DNA of 64,000 nt, from the NCBI GenBank assembly GCA_905221605.1, contig CAJNDS010002580.1, positions 30,001-94,000 on the forward strand, read 5' to 3'. A program made the translations under genes and the position numbers. Positions 11,098 through 22,560 of this stretch are shown here, piece by piece. The stretch's first letter is position 1. Each line of letters opens with the position of its first letter. The stretch is from Symbiodinium natans (lineage: Eukaryota; Sar; Dinophyceae; Suessiales; Symbiodiniaceae). A model generated the notes under the pieces. It did no database searches. It saw only the letters and a list, made by a program, of their open reading frames with translations, and was not told where the DNA came from.

Positions 11098-13440
11098 GGA
11101 ACCTGCCCTTGGTGCAAACGTTTGCAGAGGGACACTTGGTGGCACACGAGTTCCGGCAGAGGGCCGCGCTTGTTGGCCGAAGGTGCATCTGACTTCACCT
11201 TGTGCTTCTTCTCCGTGGCTGGGCCGACACCTGACTGAACCGTTTCTATAAAAACTGTGTTTATAAAAAACATGTTTTATAAAAAACACATAAAGTAGCA
11301 CAATACTCATCCACACGCTGTCTCAAGCAGAGAGGGCCTCGGCTTCTCTCCTCGGTCACTTCATGATCCATAACTTTCGAGCTTGCAAGAAGCATGGGCC
11401 ACAAAGGCACGGTCTTGAAAAGGAATGCAGCCAAGACTCTTCCCTAAAGGGTGAAGAGGCTCAGAGAGAGCTGTGCACAGTCTGCACAGCTCATGAAAAC
11501 TACGGCCCCCCAATTTCCCGTCTCCCCTCCTACACTCCTGTTGATCCGAGTCGCCGAACAAGTTGTCGCTCGCATCCCTCTTCGCAGTCTGTGACAGTGG
11601 TTTCATTTTTTGTTCATGAAAGTGTGGCAGCACATCAAAACAGTGTTTGAATGCAGAGTTTGATCGACAAGTGAAGTGGGCTCTTGGTGAAACATCTCAG
11701 ACTACGCGGGTAGACGAAAAAGCAGCCGCACTTCAGGGCAGAGGGTGTTCATGCTCTACTCGATAGTATGTGACATTTGTCACTCCTGGCGACTGGGCAG
11801 ACAGTCTCCCGATAGCAAGCGGTGCGAACCAGAGTCTTGGCAATTTCAGAAAGATGAGGGCGTGGGTGCTTGGCTGTTGTGGACGTGTTACACTTCGAAT
11901 CTTCCTCGAGGATTGGATTGGTTTTACCTGGTATGGTGCTCTGAAATGCCCTCTGAAATTCAACACAGCGGGAGCCCGCTGCTGGAGCACCGCACGTCAA
12001 GCACGCTCAAAGGCCGCAACGTTCCAAGCGCTCCAGCCTGGCCAAGTTGACCTGACAGCAAAGGGGGAAAGGGTCTCGGAGGAGCGGTGTTGAAAGCAGC
12101 GACAACCATCCAATCCAAGAAACCTGTAACATTTTGTTTGCATCTCGCATCTCTCTGCTTCGGCCTGGAAGTCAAGTCAGCTGTCGTGAAAATCCAGTCA
12201 AATCCTGTCAATATCTGAATCTAGTCATGCACCTGAGGCTTTGCCATGGGGCCGATGAGGTGGTCCTTAATTCTTCACTTCGGATGCGAATCCACCAGTC
12301 AGATACGAGCGAAACACCGATGCTGAAGTGATCTGAAGTGCGCACCACGATCTCTTGCAGCCGGTAGTGGTGAGGCTGTAACTGGCCAGAAATCCTCGCT
12401 GGACCCACTCCCCACTCGCACTTGGGATCAGGGCCCAGTTGGGTCAAGTGCGAGAACGAAGGTGGCCGCCTAAACCATCTGAACGCTAGCATGTTGCCAA
12501 CTAATTTCCATGGCGACTCCTCAGTAAGAGGTGCTTCCGTCGACTAATCTCAGCCGAACTCGTCACACCAAACTCCCGGAACTCATCTAGATGCCGGCCT
12601 TCCCAGACAGGAGCTCCACATCGCCTTTCCACAGGGCGGTTCGATGTTGTTAACTGAGTTCGAAGTGTTCGAACGGGCCTTTCAGAGGCACGGCTCCGAC
12701 GTCCCATGTAGGCTCCGAGTCGAGGAGCGAGGCCTCCTGGGAAAAGCGGCAGAAGAAGGGAGAGCTCTTCGCTGCATCCTCTTGGAATTATGGTACAGTA
12801 GTGGTCTCTGCTCTGCTCACCTGCTTGACTGTTCAACTAAACGGACCGCAGTTTTTGCCTACTCAAACCAAGCATGCCCTTCTGACTTATGGGGAGGGCC
12901 CTGTCGCTTTGCATGAACCTGTTGACAGGGCAGGGTGCCTTCGTTGCTAGGCGGACAGATGGGAGGTCCTAAGGGCGTTCCCCCAATGTTCCAATTGGCC
13001 GAGTCTCCGATACAATCAACGGAGTGAAAGCGGGTGAGGAGAAGCCTTTCTGCCTCAAGCGTTCACCCAGCTGCAGCTCAAATGAGGAATTCTGGTAGCC
13101 AAAACCTCAAACTCTTAGCCTAACTTCCCTGCTTCTGGGATGAGTTCGAGGCATGGGAGTGTGTGTTCACACGTGCACCGCCCTATATACAAGTCTTGAG
13201 TATTGATTCTCCGTCCCTCAATCCGGCCAAGCCACTTAACGACAGGGGCAGCGGCAGGGGCTCCTTAGATTGCGACTTGCTGGGTGCTCCAATGTGTCGT
13301 TAAGCCATTACGCGGCCACACACACACACACACACCCCTGCTTCGTGTCGCCGAGGTGCCTTCTGACTCCGCACTGGGACCGAGGATGCCACGGTAGAGG
13401 TGGCCTCGTCACTCACATCTCCACACTTCCCGCTGGCGGT
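11098..13440. other. Upstream region of kinase gene; no gene recognised
   Basis: Immediately upstream of the kinase start on the minus strand is an AT-rich patch (about 11240-11300) with three repeats of a TTTATAAAAAAC-like motif, which could belong to a promoter or leader. No TATA-type assignment is made, as dinoflagellate promoters are poorly defined. The rest shows only short unrecognised open frames on both strands. Confidence 0.4.
13315..13336. repeat. (CA)n microsatellite
   Basis: A short run of alternating C and A in otherwise unassigned sequence. Confidence 0.9.
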
Positions 13441-13449
13441 TCAAAGCTG

Positions 13450-13830
13450 CTTCAAAGCTGTGCAGGCCCAGGCACGGAGCCGCTCCTCCTCCGCAGCTTC
13501 CTTGCCTGCGACAACTGCGGCAGATTGGAGGAAGCAGCCTTCCAAACCCCCCTTCCACCCCCCCCCTTCCACTCCCCTAGCACCCCGCGTCGGAATCACA
13601 TCTGCAGGCAAGAGGCGCCGCATCTCCTCGCGCAGGGCTGCCAGCTCTCGGCCTGAGCCCGAGGTGTTTTCTTGAGTGGCGTGGTGCTTCTGAGCATCTG
13701 TGAACTTCAGTTGTGCTTTGGAAGCGCAAAGGCACAGGGTCCCAAGCCGACCTTCTCTGAGATCAACCGCCGCTCCTCCCAAACGGTCGTCAGCGGCAAA
13801 ACTGAGACAAAAACATACAAAAACTGCTGC
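13450..13830 (-). CDS. Candidate exons, unknown coiled-coil protein
   Basis: Three short minus-strand segments look coding. The first (about 13750-13800) encodes FAADDRLGGAAVDLREG after a CTCAG acceptor. The second (about 13610-13660) encodes RELAALREEMRRLLPAD. The third (about 13450-13520) encodes GKEAAEEERLRAWACTALKQ and ends at TGA after a final Leu. They read as a charged, probably coiled-coil C-terminus. No family is recognised, and joining them into one gene is inference from strand and spacing. Confidence 0.35.
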
Positions 13831-14689
13831 TAACAATCTAGCTGCTGTTCAAGCAAAAGCAATCAGGTAAGACTCATGCCACGCTCTGATGAGTGACATG
13901 TCTGTTGTATGGGTTGTGTATATGTATTTGAAGTTATTTGGAATTCAATGTACCATAATATCCGTGCTGGTTTGTTTGCCAGGAAAGTTGAATGATGGTC
14001 GGTGGGCAGATTGCCAGTCAGCAGTGAAAATACGAAACCCTATAAAAAAGGCAGACCTGGGTTGAAATGTTCTTTTGCTTTGATACTGCATTCAGTTAAG
14101 ATGTTTCGGATGAAACCATCAAAATTCAGATACTGATCGATCAAGTGCTAATTTGATTCATGCAACCAACTCGATCTCCGATGCAGCGCTTGCGGGGCTA
14201 ACGACATCAATCTTCACGGATCCGTCGCACCTGCTCCTCCCGCGCATCACGGGCCAAGTTGTCCAGCCTGAGGGCACGTGGGAATACAGGATGAGGAACG
14301 ACATGCTCTCGGCTCTTGTGCTTCTAGTCTCACGATGAATATTCTTTCAACGTGTGGCTTGACTATTGTTCTTTATGACAAGCCCACCCGCAGCAGCGCG
14401 CCGACCATCGCCAAAGCGTTTCTTTGCCGGCACGGCTACGGCCCACACTCTGAGTCACGCAGAGTCACTTGTGGGCCAGGCTGGGGCCCCATGCTGGCCC
14501 TGGCAGCGCGCCTGCCGCAGCTGGGCCTCCCGTCGCAAAGCCTGAAGGCGCAGAAAATTCGGACTTTGTCAGTACACGCAGTGTAAACTTTCAGTGTAAA
14601 CATTGTAAAATGAAAATTGTAAATTGTAAACCCATGTTAATATGAACACCCGTAAACTAGACCCTGGACCCCAAGCCCCTAAACCATCC

Positions 14690-15345
14690 GAACCTTGCAC
14701 CTTCGCCATTACTGCCATCAAGGCAAGAGGAGCAAGGAGATCGGGAGACCTCTGAACCCTGAAACCTCATGGCACGTGCGTGGAACACACGGGCCCCAAA
14801 CCCTCCTCTGTTTGCCCCCAGCCCGTCTGCAAAGTGCAGCGTGCAGTTCTTTGAAGCCCTGCCTCCAATGAATGTTCGGCCTGCGAGGCCTCCTCCAAAG
14901 CACACGGAGGTGTCCCACAGCACCAGTTGTATCACTCTGTCATGCAAAGCAATGGAGAAGAATGGACCCTGTTATCATCCAGACCCCCTCCTCTCGGCTT
15001 CGCTGCCAGAAGCTAGTGTTCGTCTGCAAGACCTCAACAAAAAGCAGGCGGGCCCTGTGAGCTGCGCTATGCTGCTCAAGCTGCGTCCACTCGGAGCCGT
15101 GCTGATAGGCCCACCCGCTTCAGAACCGAGACCTCTGAGGCCTCCTGACCTGCCCCAAACATAGCTACAAGCTGCACGAAGGCGCGAATTCAGGCAAGGT
15201 TCCGGGAAGCCTTCGGGAGTCAGGTCATCTTCGGCTTTTTCAGGCTCAAGCATGCCGCGCACACCCGGTGCTTCAACTGCTTGAGCCCAGCGGCGCGGTA
15301 TAAGGTCGACCCGTTTGCAGCTTCTCAGGTCCGCTGGGACTATTT
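14690..15345 (-). CDS. Candidate exons, unknown protein
   Basis: About 15190-15345 encodes a stretch containing LRSCKRVDLIPRRWAQAVEA and GMLEPEKAEDDLTPEGFPEP. About 14690-14900 has a second open stretch in two overlapping frames. Both are on the minus strand upstream of the coiled-coil exons at 13.5-13.8 kb and might be the same gene. I recognise no domain and assign no splice sites. Confidence 0.3.
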
Positions 15346-15369
15346 GACTGTGTGCGACATTGTTCAACT

Positions 15370-17660
15370 TTTTAGTTCAAAATGAGCACGGCTCTGCATT
15401 GTGCCAGGCAACGTGCAAATATTTGTCTTCTCCACTTGCAATGCATCTGCTGAAAGTCGGACACTGCACTTCACCGTGGCCAGCACAAGGGCCAGCCTCG
15501 GTCTCGTGGGACCATTGTTTTAAACGCCAACACAATGCGCAGAGAGAAGTTGCTTCTGGGATCTTCTGGGCTTCTGGGTCCCTCAGCTCGGGCGTGGGCA
15601 GCAGCACCTGGCCTCAGCGGTGTCAGCAGTGGCATGGATGTTGCCAAGCGCAACTGTTACCAGCAAACATGAGACACATGGCCGATGCAGGCCAAGGTAC
15701 AGAGAAAGTTACGCTGCTCGTGCTGCGGGAATGTGGAGCTGCTCACCTCTTCTAGTTCGTCTCGCACTCGCAACAAACCCTTCCTTGACACATGGTCCCG
15801 GAGTCCCATCCTCTCATATCCTCCCACCTTTCATCTCATGGCCACCGAAAGCAGCATAGGCATAGTAGAGATATGCACAGATCCATCAAAGACTATTCTT
15901 CAGGTCACACCCCGGACCCCCAGCCTGCACGTCCGCCGCCAGCATGGTGGCGCCTAGAAATGTTTGTTTCATGCTCACGGCCACTTGTTATCACCGGCTA
16001 CAAAAAGTATCTTCAGCAGCTCAAGGTTTTTCGACGCTCCTCCAGCAGCACGGTGGAGGGGCTGGGCGGGCTGGCCTCGGCCACTCGGATGTGCAGCTTT
16101 TAGAGGTTTAGAGGTTTAGGGTTTAGTGTTTAGGGTTTAGGGTTTAGGGACTAAAGCAGGATGACTCCAGGATGACTGCCAAGGGGCTTCCACCTGCAAC
16201 CTCATCGTGCAGGGAGCCATCAGCAGCGATGACGACAGACCTGTCATATCTCTCAGCAGCGCTGCACCCCCTTCTTGGACAAGGCCCGCCTTGCGTCACT
16301 CCTTGCAGCTTCTATGCCGGATGCGCATCCGACATCTGCACCTGCAGCAACTAGCAGCGGTCCCTCGCGCAGCAGTCCATGCGACTGCTGAACCGAACTA
16401 TCTCGCGCAAGTGGCAGCGCAAGCATTCAGCCTGCCAGCAGCCATCCCGCCGTCCAGGCTTGAGTGAAACGCACCATACGGCAAACACCTACTCACCTCC
16501 GGCTCACATATCCGCGTGCAAAGCTTTTTCACATCCTGTGCTGCTCAAGGGAGTCTAGAGTCTCACTAGAATCTAAACATGTCTAAGCATGCCGAAGGCA
16601 CTTGACTAGGAACTCAGCATGTGATGTGCAACAAAAGCAAATCTCGAGCAACGAGCGGGAAAATACATCCCTACAGGAAGTCTGCTAAAGATCTCAAACG
16701 GAAGTGACTTCGGAGGGCTGTTGCTGGGCATTCGATGCAGAATACTTCGATGGGCTGGGAGGACAAGAAGCCATGTCCGAGAAGTTTACAACCGATCCCA
16801 CCGCTGCAAGATTCAGAGGCCTGATGCGATCTGAAAAGTAGGGTTTAGGGTTTAGGGTTTAAGGTTAGAGTTTAGCGATCTTCGGGTGCTTGCCGCAATA
16901 AGAAGATCTGTTGGAACCTTCGCAAACGTAAGGAGGTCTGCGAGACCACCCTTGATGTCGCAATGTCTCTGCCCGGCAGAGACAAGAGACTTGAGACGCG
17001 GGAATGGCGGTTACCAAGGAAGCCTGGCAGCTGCAGGGTTTCAGCCCAGGAGAAGCTCAATGCTTGCACTAAACCTCTAGGCCAAAGCAGCGTATCGCCA
17101 CGATGCCCATGAGCATCCGGTGGCACACTTTAAGGCGAACGGGCTTCTGAGGACGTTTCCATGCCATGTCGGCGCAGTGTTGAAGCCATGTCGGGGGCAC
17201 CATGGGGCCCATGTCAGCGGACGTAGGTCTTTCCCTGCTGTGCAACTTTCACCTTCACATCTCGCCCGGTTCCGGCTTTTGTGCGGTTCTGCCATGTCGG
17301 CGGGGTTCTCCTTCCCCCTGAATGCACGACGGAGGATTTGGCCTACACCAAAGCTCAAGCGCAACCCAGCTGCACTGACTTTCCGAAACTGAAGCGTGAG
17401 ATCAAGCATCCACACTCGAACTGGACACGCTTTCGGCCTCGGTTGTACATACGAAGCAAGTATTCAGAAATCCTCGATGCTGTTCTCGCGGAGATCGTAC
17501 GAGAAAGGAAATAGATCAGTGCCCAAAACCGATGCGTGTGCTCCTTGAATGGTGCGTTAAAGTGTTTTTCATGTCGGACTTAGGTACAGATCGAAAAATT
17601 TGTCTCCTTAAGTTCTAGGTACAGTACAAAAAGACTGACTGCCCAATTTATGTCGACTGC
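15370..17660. other. Region without recognisable gene; telomere-like traces
   Basis: Contains two short TTTAGGG-type clusters (16100-16150 and 16840-16875). It also holds one copy of a dispersed repeat: AAGTGACTTCGGAGGG near 16700 and GCATTCGATGCAGAAT near 16730 recur around 20350 and 20460. No open frame here resembles a known protein. Confidence 0.45.
16104..16150 (+). repeat. Telomere-like TTTAGGG cluster
   Basis: Several near-perfect TTTAGGG units, plant and dinoflagellate type, lie interstitially. A second small cluster is at 16840-16875. Confidence 0.8.
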
Positions 17661-17671
17661 TCGACAGCCAG

Positions 17672-19786
17672 CTAGCTGATTGCAATGGCAGTGCCACAAG
17701 CAAAGCACCTTTTGCCTGAAATGATCGAATGCTTCGACTCCGTGCTCTTAACCTTCTGCTTAACAGCTGGCGCTCGAAACAGCCAGTCCTCGATGAGGAC
17801 ATAATCGAGATCTTCCAGCTGGTCCAGCATTTCCAGTGATGCCTCGACAGTGTTGACTATTGGCTTGCCTTTGGAATTGAAGCTTGTGTTGATGAGCGCG
17901 GCAAGGCCGGTCAGCTTTCCAACTGCCAAAAGCAGCGCGTGGACCCAAGGCTCATCTTCGCGGCTTACGGATTGGTGCCTCGCTGTGCCATCAAAGTGGG
18001 CGATAGCTGGGAACCGTTCCCGGACTTCATCACGCACCTTCGGGGCAAACTCCATGTAGGCAGAGTTGTACTTGAAGCCAAAGACTTCCTCCAGAGCCTC
18101 CTCGGCAATCATGGGTGCCACGGGCCGGTACCACTGCCGAAATTTCAGACGGTTCATGCGATCGCGCATGTCCTGCGAGTCTGGCACTGCCAGCAGAGAG
18201 CGGTGTCCCAACGCACGCGGCCCAAACTCCTGCCTGCCCCGCACAACTGCTATGATCGGTTTCTTGTGCTTCGGTTTGTTGCCGGTCCATGCTGGTCCGC
18301 CGGCCAGAAGCTCTGCCAGGTAGTCCACGCCGCCAAGTTGCGAGAGGCTGCGGGCCCCGCGCGCCTCTGCTTCTTTCAGGAGTTTATCAAGGTCCCACAG
18401 CCGGAAGCCCAGATACTGTAGAGGCTGACGTGGACCCATAGGTGGTGCTACAGCCCAGATGGCCCCGACAGTCAGTCCTGAGTCGTTGGGAGCCGGGGGA
18501 ACATACACATCGCGTGGCTTCGTCAAGTCTGGCTGCGTTGATCTGAGTTCCGTCAATGTGTCGCGCACGAGCTGATTGGCCACCACGTTGAGTGCACAAC
18601 CTCCCGTAAGAACGATCCCTTCCACACTGATACTCTTCGACTGCAGTTCGCGGAGGTAGTCTTGGACAATCGGTTGCACGATACGCTCAAACTCGGCTTG
18701 AATCGTGGCTGCAAGCACGCGCTGGCTCTCGATTCCTTCGCAGACTTTGCTGAGAAAAGCTCGCGGAACTGAATCCGACCCAAACGCCCAGCGGTGGAAG
18801 TACTCGCGGACCCAGCGTCCGATGTCTTCGGAGGGCTCCGCCAGGCCGGAATATCCCATCAACTTGCCCGCAAAGGTCACAAATGTGGCAACTGAGAAGA
18901 ACATGTCAAACTCAACCCAGTCGCCATCCGAGTCACGCTCCGCTATCGCCTCACACAGCATCTTTTGCATGTCAGGATATCCATTCACCTCCTGCAGGAA
19001 GCTGGCAAGCTTGTAATATCCCACGCCCAAGTTCAGCGGTTTTCTGCCAATGCGATGAAGCTCAAAGCCTCTTCCGAGAAACGCAGTGAAGACGCCATCA
19101 TTGCCACCGCCATCATAGGACAGTACAAACGCTGAGCGAAATGGCGAGGCAAAGTATCCCATCAACGCGTGAGCCTCATGATGATTGACATTCCGCCACT
19201 CCCGAACATGAAAGAATCTCTCTACTATGCGTGGCAGCTGCGCCCGCTGCACCGGTACATCGCCCCCAAAATTCACCATGATGCCATAGTCGAAACTTGT
19301 CGGGCAGGGCCCCTGTTCGCACTCGCAGTGCTCACTTACCGTCTCAACGGCCCTGTGCCAGTCAACGTGAAAATGATCGACTTTTGGTATAAAGTACCGA
19401 TTCTCAAACAATCTTTCTAACTCCAACACGCACTGGATCCTGCCACCCTTGCCGATGGCTATGGAGCCATCATGCCCAGCATGCAAGGCAATCACCGTCT
19501 TCTCCTCCACATGCAGCGACTCGGGCAGGCTCAACTCTTCGTAGGGACGGCGCGTCTTGGGGGACCCAAGCTCAGAGCTACGTCCAGGATTTAAACGACG
19601 GGTCGAACGGCTCGCTTTAATGGACAAGCCAGTGGCGTTTGCAGTCCAGAGGCCCGGAGAGTCTCGACCCACCGGCAAGCCCACATCACACGGCGGATAA
19701 ATCTCCGTATCGCAGAACTTCTCAAATTCTTGGCTTCCAGCCACCGCCGCGTGCCAGAGGAATGAGCAATACACAGTGCGAAACAT
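17672..19786 (-). CDS. NodU/CmcH-family carbamoyltransferase, copy 1
   Basis: Intronless frame of 704 residues that should move a carbamoyl group from carbamoyl phosphate to a hydroxyl of an unknown acceptor. After an extra N-terminus of about 95 residues, the Kae1-like ATP-binding domain starts at VIALHAGHDGSIAI. The HHEAHA metal-binding motif is followed by SYDGGGNDG, then a TGGCALNVVANQ glycine loop and PAPNDSGLTVGAIWA. The C-terminal carbamoyltransferase domain has GRQEFGPRALGHRS, RPVAPMI and NTSFNSKGKPIVN. All these motifs look intact. The N-terminus (MFRTVYCSFLWHAAVAGSQ) could be a weak secretory signal. I start at the ATG at 19786, where similarity to copy 2 begins; an upstream TTG is not needed. 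The last 20 or so residues differ from copy 2. The family includes enzymes of nodulation factor, antibiotic and other natural-product pathways; no partner genes lie nearby, so the substrate is unknown. Confidence 0.93.
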   Translation of the reverse strand: MFRTVYCSFLWHAAVAGSQEFEKFCDTEIYPPCDVGLPVGRDSPGLWTANATGLSIKASRSTRRLNPGRSSELGSPKTRRPYEELSLPESLHVEEKTVIALHAGHDGSIAIGKGGRIQCVLELERLFENRYFIPKVDHFHVDWHRAVETVSEHCECEQGPCPTSFDYGIMVNFGGDVPVQRAQLPRIVERFFHVREWRNVNHHEAHALMGYFASPFRSAFVLSYDGGGNDGVFTAFLGRGFELHRIGRKPLNLGVGYYKLASFLQEVNGYPDMQKMLCEAIAERDSDGDWVEFDMFFSVATFVTFAGKLMGYSGLAEPSEDIGRWVREYFHRWAFGSDSVPRAFLSKVCEGIESQRVLAATIQAEFERIVQPIVQDYLRELQSKSISVEGIVLTGGCALNVVANQLVRDTLTELRSTQPDLTKPRDVYVPPAPNDSGLTVGAIWAVAPPMGPRQPLQYLGFRLWDLDKLLKEAEARGARSLSQLGGVDYLAELLAGGPAWTGNKPKHKKPIIAVVRGRQEFGPRALGHRSLLAVPDSQDMRDRMNRLKFRQWYRPVAPMIAEEALEEVFGFKYNSAYMEFAPKVRDEVRERFPAIAHFDGTARHQSVSREDEPWVHALLLAVGKLTGLAALINTSFNSKGKPIVNTVEASLEMLDQLEDLDYVLIEDWLFRAPAVKQKVKSTESKHSIISGKRCFACGTAIAIS

Positions 19787-19789
19787 GGC

Positions 19790-21800
19790 TGGCAGCAGAA
19801 GGCTCAAGTATGCTTAAAGTTCATTCAAGGTATGATCGGCATCTCCCTTACAGCCTGAGCCCGAGGACATTAGCTGCTTCAGCAGCGACAACGGTTTGGA
19901 GTTTGCTTCGATGCTTGTCGGGCTGCACAGGTCTTGCGAACAAAACGTTATAAAGAGCATCAGCAACTGTACTTAATTACTCCCGTACTTGCTGCACTTG
20001 CACAATATTCATAAGGAATGGGAACTACCGAATGTTCCAACGAACTCTTGGACCAAGCGGCTGTACCGAACCATGTACAGTGCGGTAGTGTCAGGAATAC
20101 CAAGCCTGAAAAACTTAACAAGCACCATATCAGCGTGCTTCCTGGACAGCTTTGCGAACAACAGGCTTCTACTTGACCACAAGCAGAAAACCAAGTCAAT
20201 GGTACAGAATACAGGCAAGTTGTAGGTCCTATGTAAAGACGGGGGCATGCCGGCATGCCGGCATGCCTTATCAGGCTCAGTTTCGGTGGCCGAAGACGTA
20301 GATATCCGTTATGAGAAGCTTACTAAAAATGGGGGAACGGACTCTCTCTGAAGTGACTTCGGAGGGTTGTTGCATCTGGCTGTCTCAAGCCCGGCAGCAA
20401 CTACGTCCACTTTACTCTCGACAGAGAGAAGTGAGAAGCTGTAACATTTCTGCTCCGCATAGCATTCGATGCAGAATTCTTCAGTGGGGCGGGGAAGGGG
20501 TGCGGAGACATGGAAGTGGCAACACACGCAGAACGCCCACCTCGCGATTGACACATGTTAAAGTTGAAGTATGTTTCACGGGCATCGGGAGGTGTAGCCA
20601 CTGCCACGGTTCACGACTTTGTACATAGACCCGAGCATTTTGCTTGAGTCTCTTCGCTTGTTCGCACACACAATCAACCTTATCGAAGTTCAACAGGCCT
20701 TGCTGGTGCAAGGGCTGGAAAGATGCTTTCAGGATCCATGGCTGCCTTCAGGCTTTTCAACGCGTCCATGCAGCCTGCATGACAGGATCCGACAGGCATG
20801 CTAGCGCATGTTGTTGGTCACTTGCTTTGCTTGTCATCAAAGACTCCTGGCCTGATTGAGCGGGGCCTTCCAAGCCTCCACCTGCCGCCTCTGCAGTCTT
20901 CTGCTTACGGCACTACGGAGCTTCTGCTTCCCTGCACAGCACAACAAAAAAACACAAACAAAAGCCTCCACCATGCGCCGCCAGCAGCTGAAGGCTTGGA
21001 GTGCACTGTCCCGGTCAAACCCTGACATGGATCCGATATGGATCCGATGCAGCTTCGTGGCCATGTGCCAAGCGCTACGCCAACTGCAACGCCAACCTGC
21101 CACGCAGGTGCCCAGATGCACCGTCAGCACGGCCCTTTCGGGAAAAGTCTGAGCCACGCCTCAACCAAGGAGAGAACTCGCGGGATGCGCCGTGTCTTCA
21201 CAAGGGCGACTCGTTTTTCAGTCAGAGAGGCCCCCACTGAAGGAGAGGTAAGGCGCACCGGGGAGCCGCAGGTTCTGGTGTTCGGACACGGCAACCTGCA
21301 CAAGCGGCATACTGCAGCACATACATTGGGACCTTTGCAGCAGTGTCAACCCTAGGGCCCGAGGGATACAACACACATGGTCATATGGGCCCTGTCAGCG
21401 GCAGGATCATTGCTAGTCGCTGTTTGCTCCAAACCCTGCTTGTACCTGCTGGCTTGGTTGTTGGGTGTCAGGTCTGAGTCAGGCGCTGGGCCACCAAAGA
21501 GACCGGGGACCTGAATGAGAATCTACTTGAGCGAGAAATCTCGCAGACCGAAGTGGCCCAGCTGTGTCTTTGTGTTGCTGCTCGTTCGGTCTTTGTCATA
21601 GCTGCGACCTCATTGTCATTCTGCTTGCGATTTTTTCTACTGAAGACTCCCATCTCAGCCTGGCTACCACATCTGCTCAGTGTTCTTGGCTTTGCCGCAG
21701 GCATCTTCCACTTCTGCATATGCTGAAAAGAGCATGGGCCTCAGCCGGAAAGCCCAAAACTCATGTAATTTGGTGTGCAGGGGAGCTGCTTTACCATTTG
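19790..21800. other. Region without recognisable gene
   Basis: Short open frames on both strands, none convincing. It carries the second copy of the dispersed repeat noted near 16.7 kb (around 20350-20480) and the triple GGCATGCC palindrome. C-terminal exons of the alkyl-DHAP synthase gene would be expected in this direction but were not found. Confidence 0.4.
20244..20267. repeat. Perfect palindrome, three GGCATGCC units
   Basis: Three tandem copies of the self-complementary octamer GGCATGCC make a 24-nt palindrome able to form a hairpin or cruciform. No neighbouring gene explains it. Confidence 0.9.
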
Positions 21801-21819
21801 TGGCCCTGTGTGGCTTCTG

Positions 21820-22555
21820 AAGGCGGCGGCGGGACAGTCTACAACTACAAGGGCAACGTCAGCGAAACGGGCAGCATCCAGCAGCTCTGGAATGAGAAGG
21901 ATCAGCCCAACATCATGACAGGCCTGGTCCCCAGCGCAGACATGGCGAACTTGCCGCAAGGCCGCAAGGTGGTAAGGTCACTTTCAAGGTGGAGCTCGGC
22001 GGGGAGCATTGGATGGAGACTCTGGAGGTGCAGTGACGTGCTTGCACGCCGTGCACAAGGCATGTTTTTGACATGAATGGCCCTTTCCTTGCCATAGCAA
22101 GTACTTGGAGCACAGGCATAGCTGGGTACACCGATCACAAAAACGAGCCTGGCAGTTTGCCAAAAGTCTCCAGACATGCTTCTCCTTCTCATCCCCCCAC
22201 CAGGGGAACGTGGTAAACGAAGTGGGTTTGGAATGTGTGGGCAGGTTCGTGAAGCGCAGAAGCGATTCCCGAAGCGCGTCGCAGCTTCTGCTTGAAAGCA
22301 TGCCCAGTGCCAAGCCGTGCGACATGAAGCTTTGGCGCATGATGGGTGCTAGCTGGGCTGGTGCATCCGGTTTGCAACCGCTGCAAGGCTAGAGTGCTAT
22401 GCAGGTTTTTTCCGATGCTTTACCACCAATGTTTCCGCCCGACTTTCTGTACCACCCGTGGATTCCTCCATGCAGGGGCTCCATGAACTACACGTGGACG
22501 CGTTCAGACACCGCCAGCGTTGGCTCTTGGACCTACACCAACACCCGACAATGAA
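21820..22555 (+). CDS. Candidate plus-strand gene, unknown product
   Basis: Three segments look coding on the plus strand. About 21820-21972 contains TVYNYKGNVSETGSIQQLW and ends at a GTG|GTAAGG donor. About 22201-22350 follows a CCACCAG acceptor and contains NEVGLECVGRFVKRR. About 22411-22555 follows a TATGCAG acceptor, contains PPMFPPDFLYHPWIPP and NYTWTRSDTASVGSWTYTN, and ends in TGA. Composition (Tyr, Trp, Asn, Pro) favours this strand over its antisense. If real, it converges on the minus-strand alkyl-DHAP synthase gene, whose last detected exon ends within about 10 bases. No family is recognised, and the phase between the second and third segments is uncertain. Confidence 0.4.
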
Positions 22556-22560
22556 GGGTG

